A program made the translations under genes and the position numbers. A stretch of DNA of 64,000 nucleotides. Source: Branchiostoma floridae (lineage: Eukaryota; Chordata; Leptocardii; Amphioxiformes; Branchiostomatidae). Below are positions 21,301-31,672 of this stretch, in pieces (position 1 is the stretch's first letter; each line of letters starts with the position of its first letter). The notes under the pieces were generated by a model. It searched no databases. It saw only the letters and a list, made by a program, of their open reading frames with translations, and was not told the origin of the DNA. The DNA lies in NCBI RefSeq assembly GCF_000003815.2, contig NC_049996.1, forward strand, positions 16,658,930 through 16,722,929, written 5' to 3'.

Positions 21301-22222
21301 ACGACAATTCTGATAAAACTTTTTCATTTGCAATAATTGCTGACATAGTTGTTCAAAATTATTCCGTTATTATTGATAATCAAATTCATGAATTATTTTG
21401 TTCTTCATAATATTTTGCTACTCACATTTTACTTTGCTACATACTTCTGTCATATGTTTTGTAATTTGTAAATGTCACTCCATTGGTTGTGTTTTGTATA
21501 TTTCCTTTTGCGAATTGTGTACTTAGGGCCGATTTACACGAGGCAAAAAATAACGCGTGCTCTAGGACACTTTTGGCCGATGTAAAAACGAAAATGAAGA
21601 GCAATAAAAAATGTAAAAAAATCGTTATGTTATCTTCCTGATTAGATATTTCACCACCCGGCTAGCGCTGGGGAATGTTCAATAACTAAATCGAGCACTA
21701 AAAGACCCCCACACTAGCCTAAACGTAGATGCTGATATAGCCAAAATCGTAACGGAAAGTTTGGGAGAGACCAATAGTTTCCCCAACATCTGCTTGGAGA
21801 TTAGGATGCCACTCTGCTGAACCGCGCCATCTAGCGGCGGTCGTGGTACGACAGTAACCGCCTGTCACCTTGATTTCTCACAGGTCATTAACCTCACTTT
21901 TCCCGATAATCCTACACTTCCGGTAACATCCGCCGTTTCCGGTCGGGGACTGTACATTACTTAAGTGAACAGGAGGAAGAGTTTCGTCACTTCTTTTATC
22001 CTATGACTCGCATGAGAACATTGAGTACTAGACTAGTAGTAATCGCGGACATTTCCTCTGACATCCGTATTAAGCTCCATAGTCCTGATTGGCAAATGTA
22101 AAGAAAGCTTTGATCTAATAGAAATTGATTCTGAATGTATGAACTGCATGCTATCTTTCAGATTGACGATCAGGATCGCCTCCAGAGCGGCCGATCGAAC
22201 CCTCTGGTAGCAAAATTCCCCT

Positions 22223-22672
22223 NNNNNNNNNNNNNNNNNNNNNNNNNNNNNNNNNNNNNNNNNNNNNNNNNNNNNNNNNNNNNNNNNNNNNNNNNNNNNN
22301 NNNNNNNNNNNNNNNNNNNNNNNNNNNNNNNNNNNNNNNNNNNNNNNNNNNNNNNNNNNNNNNNNNNNNNNNNNNNNNNNNNNNNNNNNNNNNNNNNNNN
22401 NNNNNNNNNNNNNNNNNNNNNNNNNNNNNNNNNNNNNNNNNNNNNNNNNNNNNNNNNNNNNNNNNNNNNNNNNNNNNNNNNNNNNNNNNNNNNNNNNNNN
22501 NNNNNNNNNNNNNNNNNNNNNNNNNNNNNNNNNNNNNNNNNNNNNNNNNNNNNNNNNNNNNNNNNNNNNNNNNNNNNNNNNNNNNNNNNNNNNNNNNNNN
22601 NNNNNNNNNNNNNNNNNNNNNNNNNNNNNNNNNNNNNNNNNNNNNNNNNNNNNNNNNNNNNNNNNNNNNNNN
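22223..22672. other. Assembly gap (450 N)
   Basis: Undefined bases. Confidence 0.99.
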
Positions 22673-24050
22673 CCAACTGGAGCTCCTTGCTCCTATCAAT
22701 GAAATTTTAACAATCTCCTTGCTCCTACCCAACCGAAAACTCTTTGGTGGACAAACTCCCCAGGCAATGCGTATAGACAGCGTAGATAGTCTAGTAGAGA
22801 TTAATATTTCATAATAGTAATAGGCATGCCCACGCACTAGTATATTTACTCCCATCACCTTCAAGGAAAACGAACGGTCCCTCAGGTGAGTGCACAGGTA
22901 TGACGTCACCTGTCCGTCATCGTCATGCAAAAATGCGTGACGTCACAGGGTTCGGCTGGGCGGAGCCTGTAGTGCATTCCGCGCCTGCGCCGCGGGGCAG
23001 CCCGTTCCAGTAGGAGACCAACAGTTGGGCAAGACGGCCGCACTTTTCACGGAGTGTTCCCAACTTCTTACCGCGACTCTTAAAGACGGGAAATATCACG
23101 TGGGGAGGACAGGTGCGACTCTGAGACAATCCGCACAGGTACGTGATTACCTCACACAGGTGAGAAGGGTTGTTGTGACACTTCTGGATTGTTTTGTTTA
23201 CTTTTGGCTTGTTGTCAACAATCAATTTTTTTCCCCTTGCGCGATCAACTGTAGATTCGCTTTGACACATAAGCCGTCCCAGCAGTCTTTGTTTACCTTA
23301 ATGGACACAATGTTATCCTAATTATAACAATTTCGACTCCGGAGATTTGAAATTACTGAAGCGGAAAATTCCAGAGCCTTGGAGGCACCTGGATCCACCT
23401 AAGAGTTTAGTTAAAGATATTTGTCTTGGAGACTCTTAGGGTCGGAAGCCGCACGACTGAGGCGTCTTTGGCAGTCTTGAAGACACGTTTTTAAGTAAAA
23501 CCGTCGTCTAAGACATTCCTGTGGGAAACTTGACCCAACAGACCGTCCCGACATCGGTGTAACGTGCCGGGTAGGCATGCCGAACTGTTGTGGGTTGTCT
23601 GGCGATTTTTCTGAACTTTCTAAACTTCCAAACAAACAGACGGACTGAAGTTACGGATAAGCGAGGATTAACATACCGAGTGGCAATCCCGGACAGATGT
23701 AGCAAGACTCGCCGCCTGATGTGGCAGTTTGTGTGGCAGGTTGTGTGACAGGGCTGAGTTGCTACATGTGTATCCATGTGTGTGTGTGGCAGACAACTGG
23801 ACACATGTTTATTTACAACAGCTCAAGTCTGTCAGACACCGTCAGAGTGGAACTGGACACAGGTGAACGCTGCGGGGTTCTCCTGTCGCGAAGTGCCCTG
23901 CCGTTTTTGTTGCTTTTCAGAGAACACAGGAAGGGGGAGGGGTGGTTCTACATGGATCTCCGTGTTAGCGCTTTGCCTCGGGCGTGCCGGGGAGACCACA
24001 AATTTTCCCGATCAGCCTGCCGTAACGTAAACCCACCGACGCGTACGGAA
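22673..24050. other. No gene recognised
   Basis: Several short open frames exist on both strands, but none shows a domain, convincing splice pattern or codon bias. The right part (from about 23700) is moderately GC-rich with TGTG runs. I cannot exclude an upstream exon or a promoter. Confidence 0.3.
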
Positions 24051-24051
24051 T

Positions 24052-24240
24052 GAAGAACACATGTCCTGTTAGCCTCGACCAGGCTCCACAGGCATGTCCT
24101 GTTAGCCTCTATCAGGCTCCACAGGCTACCAGACAAGTAGTAGAAATAGGCCCGACGAAACAGAAAACACGTCAGTGCAGTTAGATGACCGGGGAGTACA
24201 GTTTGCCAGGCCGGCCAACACTCCTAGGCCAGTTAACTAA
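24052..24240. mobile_element. TAGCCTC-family foldback MITE, degraded
   Basis: The left end 'ttagcctctatcaggctcca' is followed by 'agtagaaatagg', and 'ccggccaacactcctagg' lies internally, all words shared with the better copies. A short duplication of the left end ('cctgttagcctc' twice) is present at 24065-24105. The right end is not clear. Confidence 0.5.
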
Positions 24241-24278
24241 CTACATTGTGTACTAGGCCTTTATTCCTAACTTGGCTA

Positions 24279-24455
24279 ATCTCCAAGCAGATCCTACGGT
24301 AGCATAAGATAGAATCAAAAAGCTGGCAGAGGAGTGAAGCAGGCTTAGGAGTGTGTTTCGCTACAAGGCAAATGTACACCTTTTGGCTGACTACACGCCA
24401 TGGCCAGTTTGGAACTATCTTATGCCATTCAAGATCTGATTGGAGTTTAAACTTT
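24279..24455. mobile_element. CCAAGCAG-family foldback MITE, degraded
   Basis: The left arm 'taatctccaagcagatccta' continues 'cggtagcataagatag'. The degenerate right arm is 'aactatcttatgcc' and 'gatctgattggagttta'. Same family as 36292-36469 and 36501-36637. Confidence 0.6.
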
Positions 24456-25077
24456 GCCAAAGGCCCCTTATACTGCCAGGCGGGAGTCTGGTAGAGACTT
24501 GCCCTGTTCTGTTTCTGACGTGACGGACAGGGTTTAACATTCGCACGGACGCCTGTTTCTTCTCTGCCTGCCTGTGTGACGTGTGGACGGGAGTGTTGCG
24601 GTGTTGCTGGGATGTGGGTCTGTGGTTTTGCGGTAATTACAGTGATTATAGTCATTACCTCATCAGTCTCATGTGACAATACATCACAATAAGTACAACC
24701 AGAAGTTCTCGGAACTAGTTTTGTCAACGCCGGGCACATTTCGCCTGTAAACAGAGTTAACAGTAATAATTCACCGATATCTCTGGAAAGTCATTCGCCC
24801 TGTTCATGCTAATTTCTTACAGTAATTTCTCGTTACTTACTTTAGTTTCACGTTGGTGACCCTGTATTCTGTGGTATCGTGGACATCGAGGGTAACCACC
24901 GCTGTGGCCAATGAAACTCCTCTGGCGGCTAAACTCCTTCCGCAATCTTTGATATGATATTATCTTTTACCGCCACCAGATCTGCTTGGAGATTAGCTGA
25001 GAGGGACCATATATTATTCCTGGCACGGAAACATTCACAACCCAATTTAGCATGCTTCAAGTGTCGGGCTTTTTAGG

Positions 25078-25251
25078 TAGCCTCTACCTGGCTCCGTGGA
25101 TCGGTGTTCTAATAGTAGAAATTGGAAAATAGAGTCAATAGTACGCTAGGGGAGTCGGCCGGCCACAAGAGTTATTTCTCACCGCCAGGCTGGCCAACAC
25201 TCCTAGTCCCCTATTTTACTATTCAGCCAGGCGGGAGTCTGGTAGACACTA
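25078..25251. mobile_element. TAGCCTC-family foldback MITE
   Basis: The left end 'tagcctctacctggctccgt' and the right end 'gggagtctggtagacacta' are inverted and partly complementary. The interior includes 'agtagaaattgg' and 'gtcggccggcca'. I see no clean target duplication. Confidence 0.65.
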
Positions 25252-25489
25252 CCGTCCCCCACTGAGCAGCCTGATAGACAACTGAGGAAACCCAGCGGCG
25301 ATGGAGACGCGCGCTTTTGTTGATGGACATTTATGCCAGACGCGATACTAACATCTGCTTGAAGAACAGACCAGACCCGTCTGTTGGGTTGTCAGACTCA
25401 GACAGCCAGGTCGGCGCGGGGACCCACATGACAACATGTCGCCGGGAGGGACGAGCTATTATCCCTGGCACGCACCACTTCATTTAATA

Positions 25490-25690
25490 GCCTCTACCAG
25501 GCCTTCCTAGGGGGGGTGCGGGGATCGTAGCCTCCACCAGGCCTTCCTACGGGGGTGCAGGGATCGTAGCCTCCACCAAGCCTTCCTACGGGGGTGCAGG
25601 GATCGTAGCCTCCACCAGGCCTTCCTACGGGGGTGCGGGGATCGTAGCCTCCATCAGGCCTTCCTACGGGGGTGCGGGAATCATAGAATT
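25490..25690. repeat. 40-bp minisatellite, about 5 copies, built from a MITE end
   Basis: A unit of about 40 bp ('cgtagcctccaccaggcctt' plus 'cctacgggggtgcggggat') is repeated about five times. Single copies of the same unit occur at the start of foldback-like elements at 35700 and 37350-37510. The array therefore probably expanded from an element end. The minus-strand frame across it is an artefact. Confidence 0.85.
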
Positions 25691-25795
25691 TAAAATTGGC
25701 CAAGGGAGTCAATCTATCAAGTATCATCATCATCAGTCACTTTGTTCTGCATCTACAATCTTTGAAAAGTCCTATAGCTGCATTCAGTCTTTTTT

Positions 25796-25890
25796 ATGAA
25801 TGAATGAATGAAGACCTTTATTGTACAGTTTTGCCCAACCGAGCTAAGTACAGGTCACAACAAGTCAAGATATATACATATAAAAGTATC
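25796..25890 (-). repeat. Retroposon 3' end with (ATTC)n tail
   Basis: The minus strand reads 'gacctgtacttagctcgg', then 'acaataaaggtcttcattca' and a short ATTC run. Relatives occur at about 5440-5490 (+), 27280-27345 (-), 35600-35670 (-) and 36865-36905 (-). The AATAAA-containing 3' end and tetranucleotide tail fit a LINE/SINE family. Confidence 0.6.
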
Positions 25891-26234
25891 ACAAATCTAG
25901 TCTAACACAAAAGTTCGGCTTCTTCTCGCTTCTTGGTAATGGTGAAAATATGATCTTTCTCCACTGTGCTTTGCATCCTGCAAGCTTCCTTAACTCTGGA
26001 GTCAGTCCACGCTAAGGTTATTGCCTGACTTATATTATTACCCACCATGGAATTTGCAATTTTCTCTTCGACCATGAACTTGCCAAAAACTGTAAGGTGT
26101 ACATTCCGAAGTTTCTGTTCAACGGGAGGGGGCTGTTTTGACAGCGCTTAAAAGCTGTATTGAAGTTGAGCATATCTTTAGTTTCACCTTTCTTACCCTT
26201 CTTCTCCTGAGTCCTGTTTATGACTATGAAATGT

Positions 26235-26300
26235 TGATTTGTTGTTGTTTTTGTCCTCGTTTTACGTCTATTATTTCGCTAGACGTGGTCTCTTGGTGCT
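26235..26300 (-). repeat. Retroposon 3' end with (CAA)n tail
   Basis: A third copy of the block at 14455 ('acgtctattatttcgctaga' on the plus strand). Confidence 0.5.
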
Positions 26301-26671
26301 GAGTAACACATGGTTCGTTTTTAAGTCAAGAGTCTCTCTTGGTATTTAACTCTTGGTTCCTTGTGCTTGAGAGTTGCTGGAGGAGTTTCTAGGAGAGTAC
26401 GTCGAAACGGTACTAATGATGTTGACTAGCACGTAATGTTGGGGGTCATCCGGGTTCTGCGTGCGGAGAATCCGCCATGACGGGGCTGACCTTGGGGGAG
26501 AATTATTCCGTGCCGGGAACCTGTCTGGCAAGGTCAAACTTGTCCATTCTTCTCCAAGAATCTGCTGCCAGACAAGGACTCTCAAGTTTCGTCTCAGGGT
26601 AAGATCCAAAGGCTTCAGCGTTCTTAGAAGTGTAGCTAAGACTTGAGCGTTAGACTGAGACACTTTCTACT

Positions 26672-26815
26672 CTCCAACTCCAAGCAGAGGTCAGTGGGGG
26701 ATATTGTCCAATTTATATCCCTTGTTTTCTCTCTGACGGCACAGAGGAAATGGGGCATTTCGTATTCAAGAAGGTCGACATCTTCCGCCACCAACCTCTG
26801 CTTGGAGCTCAAGAG
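26672..26815. mobile_element. CCAAGCAG-family foldback (short version)
   Basis: The left 'ctccaagcagaggtcagtgg' and right 'ccaacctctgcttggagctc' ends are inverted repeats about 110 bp apart. A similar short version lies at 34318-34428. Confidence 0.6.
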
Positions 26816-28158
26816 TAACCCATTCGTAATTTGAACTTTGAATGATAAGGTTTTTTTCGTAGTTCTTGTGATTTCTTTTTAAGTTTGCGAATGTGAACCA
26901 AGTATTCATGAATATTGCACAAGTGTAGAAAGTTTGTCCCGTTTACGTTGATAAAAGCCAGACTTGGAACCAGCTTAACTATATTCAAAGACAATTCAAT
27001 TTCTACAGTTGGATATGATTCGGAGATCACTTGTTGAGTTTGAGCTGTTGTCTGAATCGTCCTATTGTTTTACGCTGCCTTGAGGCAGATTTCGAGGTTA
27101 ACCAAACGTGCCTGCAGAGTGCAGTCGGAGGTCGGATATTATTGCAACAATTATCGGCGCCGCGGGCACAGAAACAACACAAACAGCGAACACAAACATC
27201 GCGCCTCTCTGGTCTCACGGTTCCCAGACCTGATGTCACAATGAAAACACTTCCGATCCAAGATTACACACAAGTAGATTAATGTAATAGCCTTTATTGC
27301 ACATTCATGCCCTATCGGGCTAAGTACAGGCATATAGATACAAAGGGTAGTAATGCAGTAAACATGGTTTCTAAGACTAATCTAAAACATAAATTCTAAA
27401 ACTATTCTAATACATTTGTTCGGCTTCTTCTCGTTTCTTAGTTATGTTGAATATGTAGCTTGAGATGTGTTTGTATTAATAGAATCAAGTAGTTGTTTAT
27501 AGACGCCAGTTACATGTACTAATAGGGTCGCCGGGATATTTTTCTTCTCTCTGTTCGTTACTTGGTTCTCTGAAATCTTTTCTGCTAAAACTAAAGAGAA
27601 GAATGCTTATATTTTGACCCCAACTTTCGAGGAAAGTCATCGATATTGCCTTCCTATAGTAGTAGAGGTGTTGGTGGTGTTTCCATTGCACTCAAAGTTC
27701 AAAGTTCCAGGAACTAAGGTCAAATGTAAGGAAAGTTGCATTGTTCGAGATGTTAACCAGCCCGGTGTGTTGACTGTCTGTGGTTCCTGTGCCCAAGGAG
27801 GTTGAAACTTCCTTGCTGTACCAGTATCTGATCACAGGATGTCTGTTTCTCTATTATTTTCATAGCTGAACCTGCCCATTATCTTCACGTAAAATTGGAG
27901 AACCTTATAAATTAGCGGCCAAGGCAAAGGAAGGCCAACAGCTCCGTGCTTCCGCCGTGCCCTTGTAGCAGTTGTGTTTCCTGTAGGACTGACCTCGCTA
28001 CAAGGAGAAGGCCTCAGCAAGGAAATTGTAACGATAACATCCTCTACAGGCTACATGTCTGAGGGCGAAAGGAAAACAAGATGGGTAAAAACAACAATAA
28101 CAACAATACATTGCCCTCTATCGTTGAAGAGAATCATCATTCACGTATTTACACAGTT

Positions 28159-28300
28159 AATAGAATTTTCATCAAGCAGTGACTACTTTTTAAAGGTAAA
28201 CTCACGTGCCTCCAAATTTCCGATAGCTATCAGTCCATCTTTGGAGGTACGTCTGTTATACTCTTATAACGTAGTCACTGCTTGATGAAAAATTCTATAC
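28159..28300. mobile_element. Foldback MITE
   Basis: The left arm 'atagaattttcatcaagcag' plus 'tgactac' and the right arm 'gtagtcactgcttgatgaaa' plus 'attctat' are inverted repeats of about 27 bp around a loop of roughly 90 bp. No coding capacity. Confidence 0.75.
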
Positions 28301-28602
28301 TACCCTCTAGACTTCAATCTAGAAACCATAAGCGAGAACTGAAGCGACACAACATGGCATCACAGCCAACATGTGTTTTAGTCCTGTTTAGTCTAGAAAT
28401 GCAGAAAGCAACGCTACTTCTGTAGCCTAGTGTCACAACTACACTCAAGGATGCTGTATTCTACGAATAGTCAGTACTATGTAGCTATCATACTTGTGAC
28501 GTGAGTTCTACACTTTGCAAAACGCCTTCACTTCTGCAGCTACACTCAAAGCTAACTCATCGGTGTTGCCTCCTGTAAGTACACTTATTGCTACGCAAGT
28601 GT

Positions 28603-28790
28603 TAGCCTCTATCAGGCTCAACAGGTCGCTGGAAGGTAGTTTCAGCTGTCTAAGTAAGCCAGAAAGCACGCCAGAGGATTTAGTTGGTCGAGGAAGTCGC
28701 AAACTGTACTCCTCTGGCCAGGCGTGTTCTCTGTCTTATTTGGCCAATTTCTACTATTTTCCAGCGACCTGTGGAGCCCGGTAGAGGCTA
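28603..28790. mobile_element. TAGCCTC-family foldback MITE with 9-bp target duplication
   Basis: The 188-bp element starts TAGCCTCTATCAGGCTC and ends GAGCCCGGTAGAGGCTA. Flanks are cgcaagtgt (28594-28602) and tgcaagtgt (28791-28799), a 9-bp target duplication with one mismatch. Internal inverted segments include 'ggtcgctggaa' and 'ttccagcgacc'. A 9-bp duplication points towards Mutator-like elements or another 9-bp superfamily. No transposase in the window. Confidence 0.75.
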
Positions 28791-28929
28791 TGCAAGTGTC
28801 ACTTCTTCAAGTACGGGACTCATTTCTTTTCTTACAAGAACTCTCGAGGTGAACATGGCGGAAGAAAACAATTTTCACGAGATCGGACGAAGATGTCATC
28901 CCCATAACTCCCTTACTGTTGCCCAGTGA

Positions 28930-30000
28930 TTGTTCTAAATGACAGTTTAACTCCTCCGTCCGTCCGAGCCAGGGTGTCATTAAGTCCCCGGATGTATAAT
29001 TACGTCATCACGACCCCGTTTCATGGCCAGCGAGGCATGCGCAAATCGTGGTTCGATAATCACCGGGCATTAATCTAGATAATCACCGCCTGTCGGGCTG
29101 TCATTCACCCAGAGGTCAGAGTTGAAGAAAAGAAAGGAAAGAAAAAAGACACGAACCAGACCAACCAAACTGCAACGTAAAGAAAGAAAGAGTGAAAGTT
29201 TTAGATTGATGTCTCTCGTAAAAAGTGAAAGTTAAGGAACGAATTGATCTTGACAGGTTGGTAATGAGGAGTAATAAGGAGAGAATATTGGAAGCATTCT
29301 CTTAAGCAAAGGGGACAGAAGTTGTGTCAAAACTCCTTATTCCGCGACTTTGGTCCCCTTTGCCTTTAAAAATCCAATTTTAGATGGTCATAATTTTGTG
29401 TTCAATCGTGATATCGAAAATCAATTGATGCTTTTTTGATGCTCTTACTTAGCAAGTTCTACCATCCTGTACATTTTTATTGAAAAATATTGATGTTTGA
29501 TTTTTTGCCCCTCCTTCTTGTTTAAGACACGAAATCATTTGGATTGTCACAGGTTTGAAAGCTGATATCCAGTATAAAGCTACCAAACCAGAATGGCTAT
29601 CACATCAAAATCGGTATCACAAGCCTTCTACTACTCAAAAATAACAAGGAGAATTTGCCACCTCAGAGGGTACCAATATGCCCTCTCTCTCACTACTAGG
29701 GGAATGTCTGAATGCTCGGAAGACGCGGGGTAAGTTTATGCCCCGTGGCGGTTGTGCTGTCAGGTTGTCCAGACTGGCCCAGTGTCTGTCTCCGCGTCGC
29801 CACATTCCGCAGTTAAACACCGCTGGTACGTCATCTGTACTGATAACGGCTTATTAAACTCCGTACCTATCAGTGCCGTCTGATAAAGTCTTATTAAACT
29901 TCTTATCTATCACCTGCTGAATGTTAGCCTCCTTGGCAGACGTCTTAGTGGGATGGTGGGCCATCTTTATTTGATAATCTTGATTTGTCTTGTGTGTGTC
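28930..30000. other. No gene recognised
   Basis: Purine-rich around 29120-29200 (aaagaaag words) and AT-rich after 29370. No splice-bounded or conserved frame is seen. Two related short segments at 29850-29910 ('cttattaaactccgtaccta' and 'cttattaaacttcttatcta') form a small tandem repeat. Confidence 0.35.
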
Positions 30001-30168
30001 ATACACACGGACGCACGCACATAGATACACACAGACACACACGGACATTCACGCACACACACACACACACACAGCGAGACACACACACACACATACACAC
30101 AGAGCGACACAGACAGGGACACACACACACACACGGACGCACGCACACAGATACACACATACACACAC

Positions 30169-30202
<34 letters not shown>

Positions 30203-30302
30203 CGAGACACACACACATACACACAGAGCGACACAGATAGGGACACACACACACACAGGGACACACACACACAGAGTGAGACACACACACACACAGAGAG
30301 CG

Positions 30303-30337
<35 letters not shown>

Positions 30338-30392
30338 GACACACACACAGACACACACACAGAGCGACACACAGACACACACAGACACACAC
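30001..30392. repeat. (CA)n-rich microsatellite
   Basis: A roughly 390-bp compound array of acacac runs interrupted by 'gagcgacac', 'ggacacac' and 'cgcacac' words. Reading frames on both strands through this tract (Cys/Val-rich or His/Thr-rich) are artefacts of simple sequence. Confidence 0.97.
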
Positions 30393-30474
30393 TCCTTGCG
30401 GTTGAGTAATTACATCCCGATGTCAATGAGATGACGCCCGCGGAGAAGGCCGTTGTAGGCTTCAGTCCGTCGTC

Positions 30475-30620
30475 AGGTTAGCATACTCGGTGATTACCGG
30501 AGCGCTGGGGCCCACGGAGAAGCCTGTTGGAGGCTAGCGCCTGTGTTAAGCCCAGGTGTCCATGTTAATGTACTGGTTACCCAGGTTAGCATACTGGGTA
30601 CTAGTAATTACCTGAGCGCT
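30475..30620. repeat. Diverged tandem duplication
   Basis: 'aggttagcatactcggtgat' with 'accggagcgctgggg' at about 30475-30510 recurs at 30582-30620 as 'aggttagcatactgggtact' with 'acctgagcgctggg'. It is non-coding. Confidence 0.6.
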
Positions 30621-30974
30621 GGGACCAATTTTCTGCATGCTATCCTCACCGTGAGGCCTGCGTTATGTTAACCCGTCATGGGGGCGACAACAAAGTCCCG
30701 CCGCGGCCATGTTACATACACAACATCGCTTATCACATACACAACACCGCTTATCAGATACATAACATAACTTATCAGGTACATGACATCAGTTATCGGC
30801 TAAAGCTGGTCTTCTTGTTGGTCTGGAAATGCACAGGGCAAAACTGGACAGACAGACTTTCCAACTGTAACGCGATAGATTAAATCATTAAATTGTCCGT
30901 ATTATGTGTTGATATATTGTCGATGTTATGAGCTATGTGATAGAATTGGGACATTTTGCATAGCTTCAATGGGC

Positions 30975-31155
30975 TACTCTTCAAGCAGAGGTTAGTCTCC
31001 GGCTGTTTTTTTTTAACGTTTTTTTAGTCGTTTTTATCGGGCTTTCTATTTTGTACAACACCTTGGCTGGCGTACTTCAAGAAAAATGACAAAATAGAAA
31101 GCCCGATAAAAACGACTAAAAAAACAGCCGGAGCCTAACCTCTGCTTCGAGAGTA
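30975..31155. mobile_element. CCAAGCAG-family foldback with near-perfect hairpin and 8-bp target duplication
   Basis: The element begins TACTCTTCAAGCAGAGGTTA and ends CCTCTGCTTCGAGAGTA. The arms are about 75 bp, including a T-rich segment and 'gtttttatcgggctttct' with its complement. It is flanked by perfect caatgggc copies (30967-30974 and 31156-31163). The strong hairpin suggests a fairly young insertion. Confidence 0.8.
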
Positions 31156-31672
31156 CAATGGGCTACAACTGGGTCCATTTGCCTATTTCTTGATCAATGT
31201 TTCCATCATATATCATGTGTTTTGCAAGATTGAGGATAAAATTGACCCCGATGCTACTTTTGGGTAAACAATGACAGTCTCCCTTGCTTTGTTGATGTTA
31301 CTCTCAGACTTACATAACGTTTGACGGCTTGTTTATATAGATGGAGAAGAGGTGACCAAGAGCTCTTGTGATTTTGTCTTGTCAATAAGAGCATTACATA
31401 ACACCCCCTCTATAAACTGTCATTCAGGGTCATTCGGAGGTCGCCCCCCTCCCCACACAAGTTATTTTCATCCTAGAAGATTTTTTTGTTCATTCCTTAA
31501 AAAGACAGTAAAAACTTCAGTTTTGGCCATACTCCTCCGTGGAGACGAGTCGAATGCATCGGTAAACACTTTGTTTACCTGTTGTTGTTTGTTTTTCATT
31601 ATCACCAAGGTGACAGGTCCTGACCAAACATTGTTTTTGTTTCCAGACCGTCGCAAGTTCAACAGCAGAGAG

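Noticed and set aside
29985-30434. His/Thr-rich and Cys/Val-rich frames
   Set aside because: Translation of a (CA)n-rich microsatellite.
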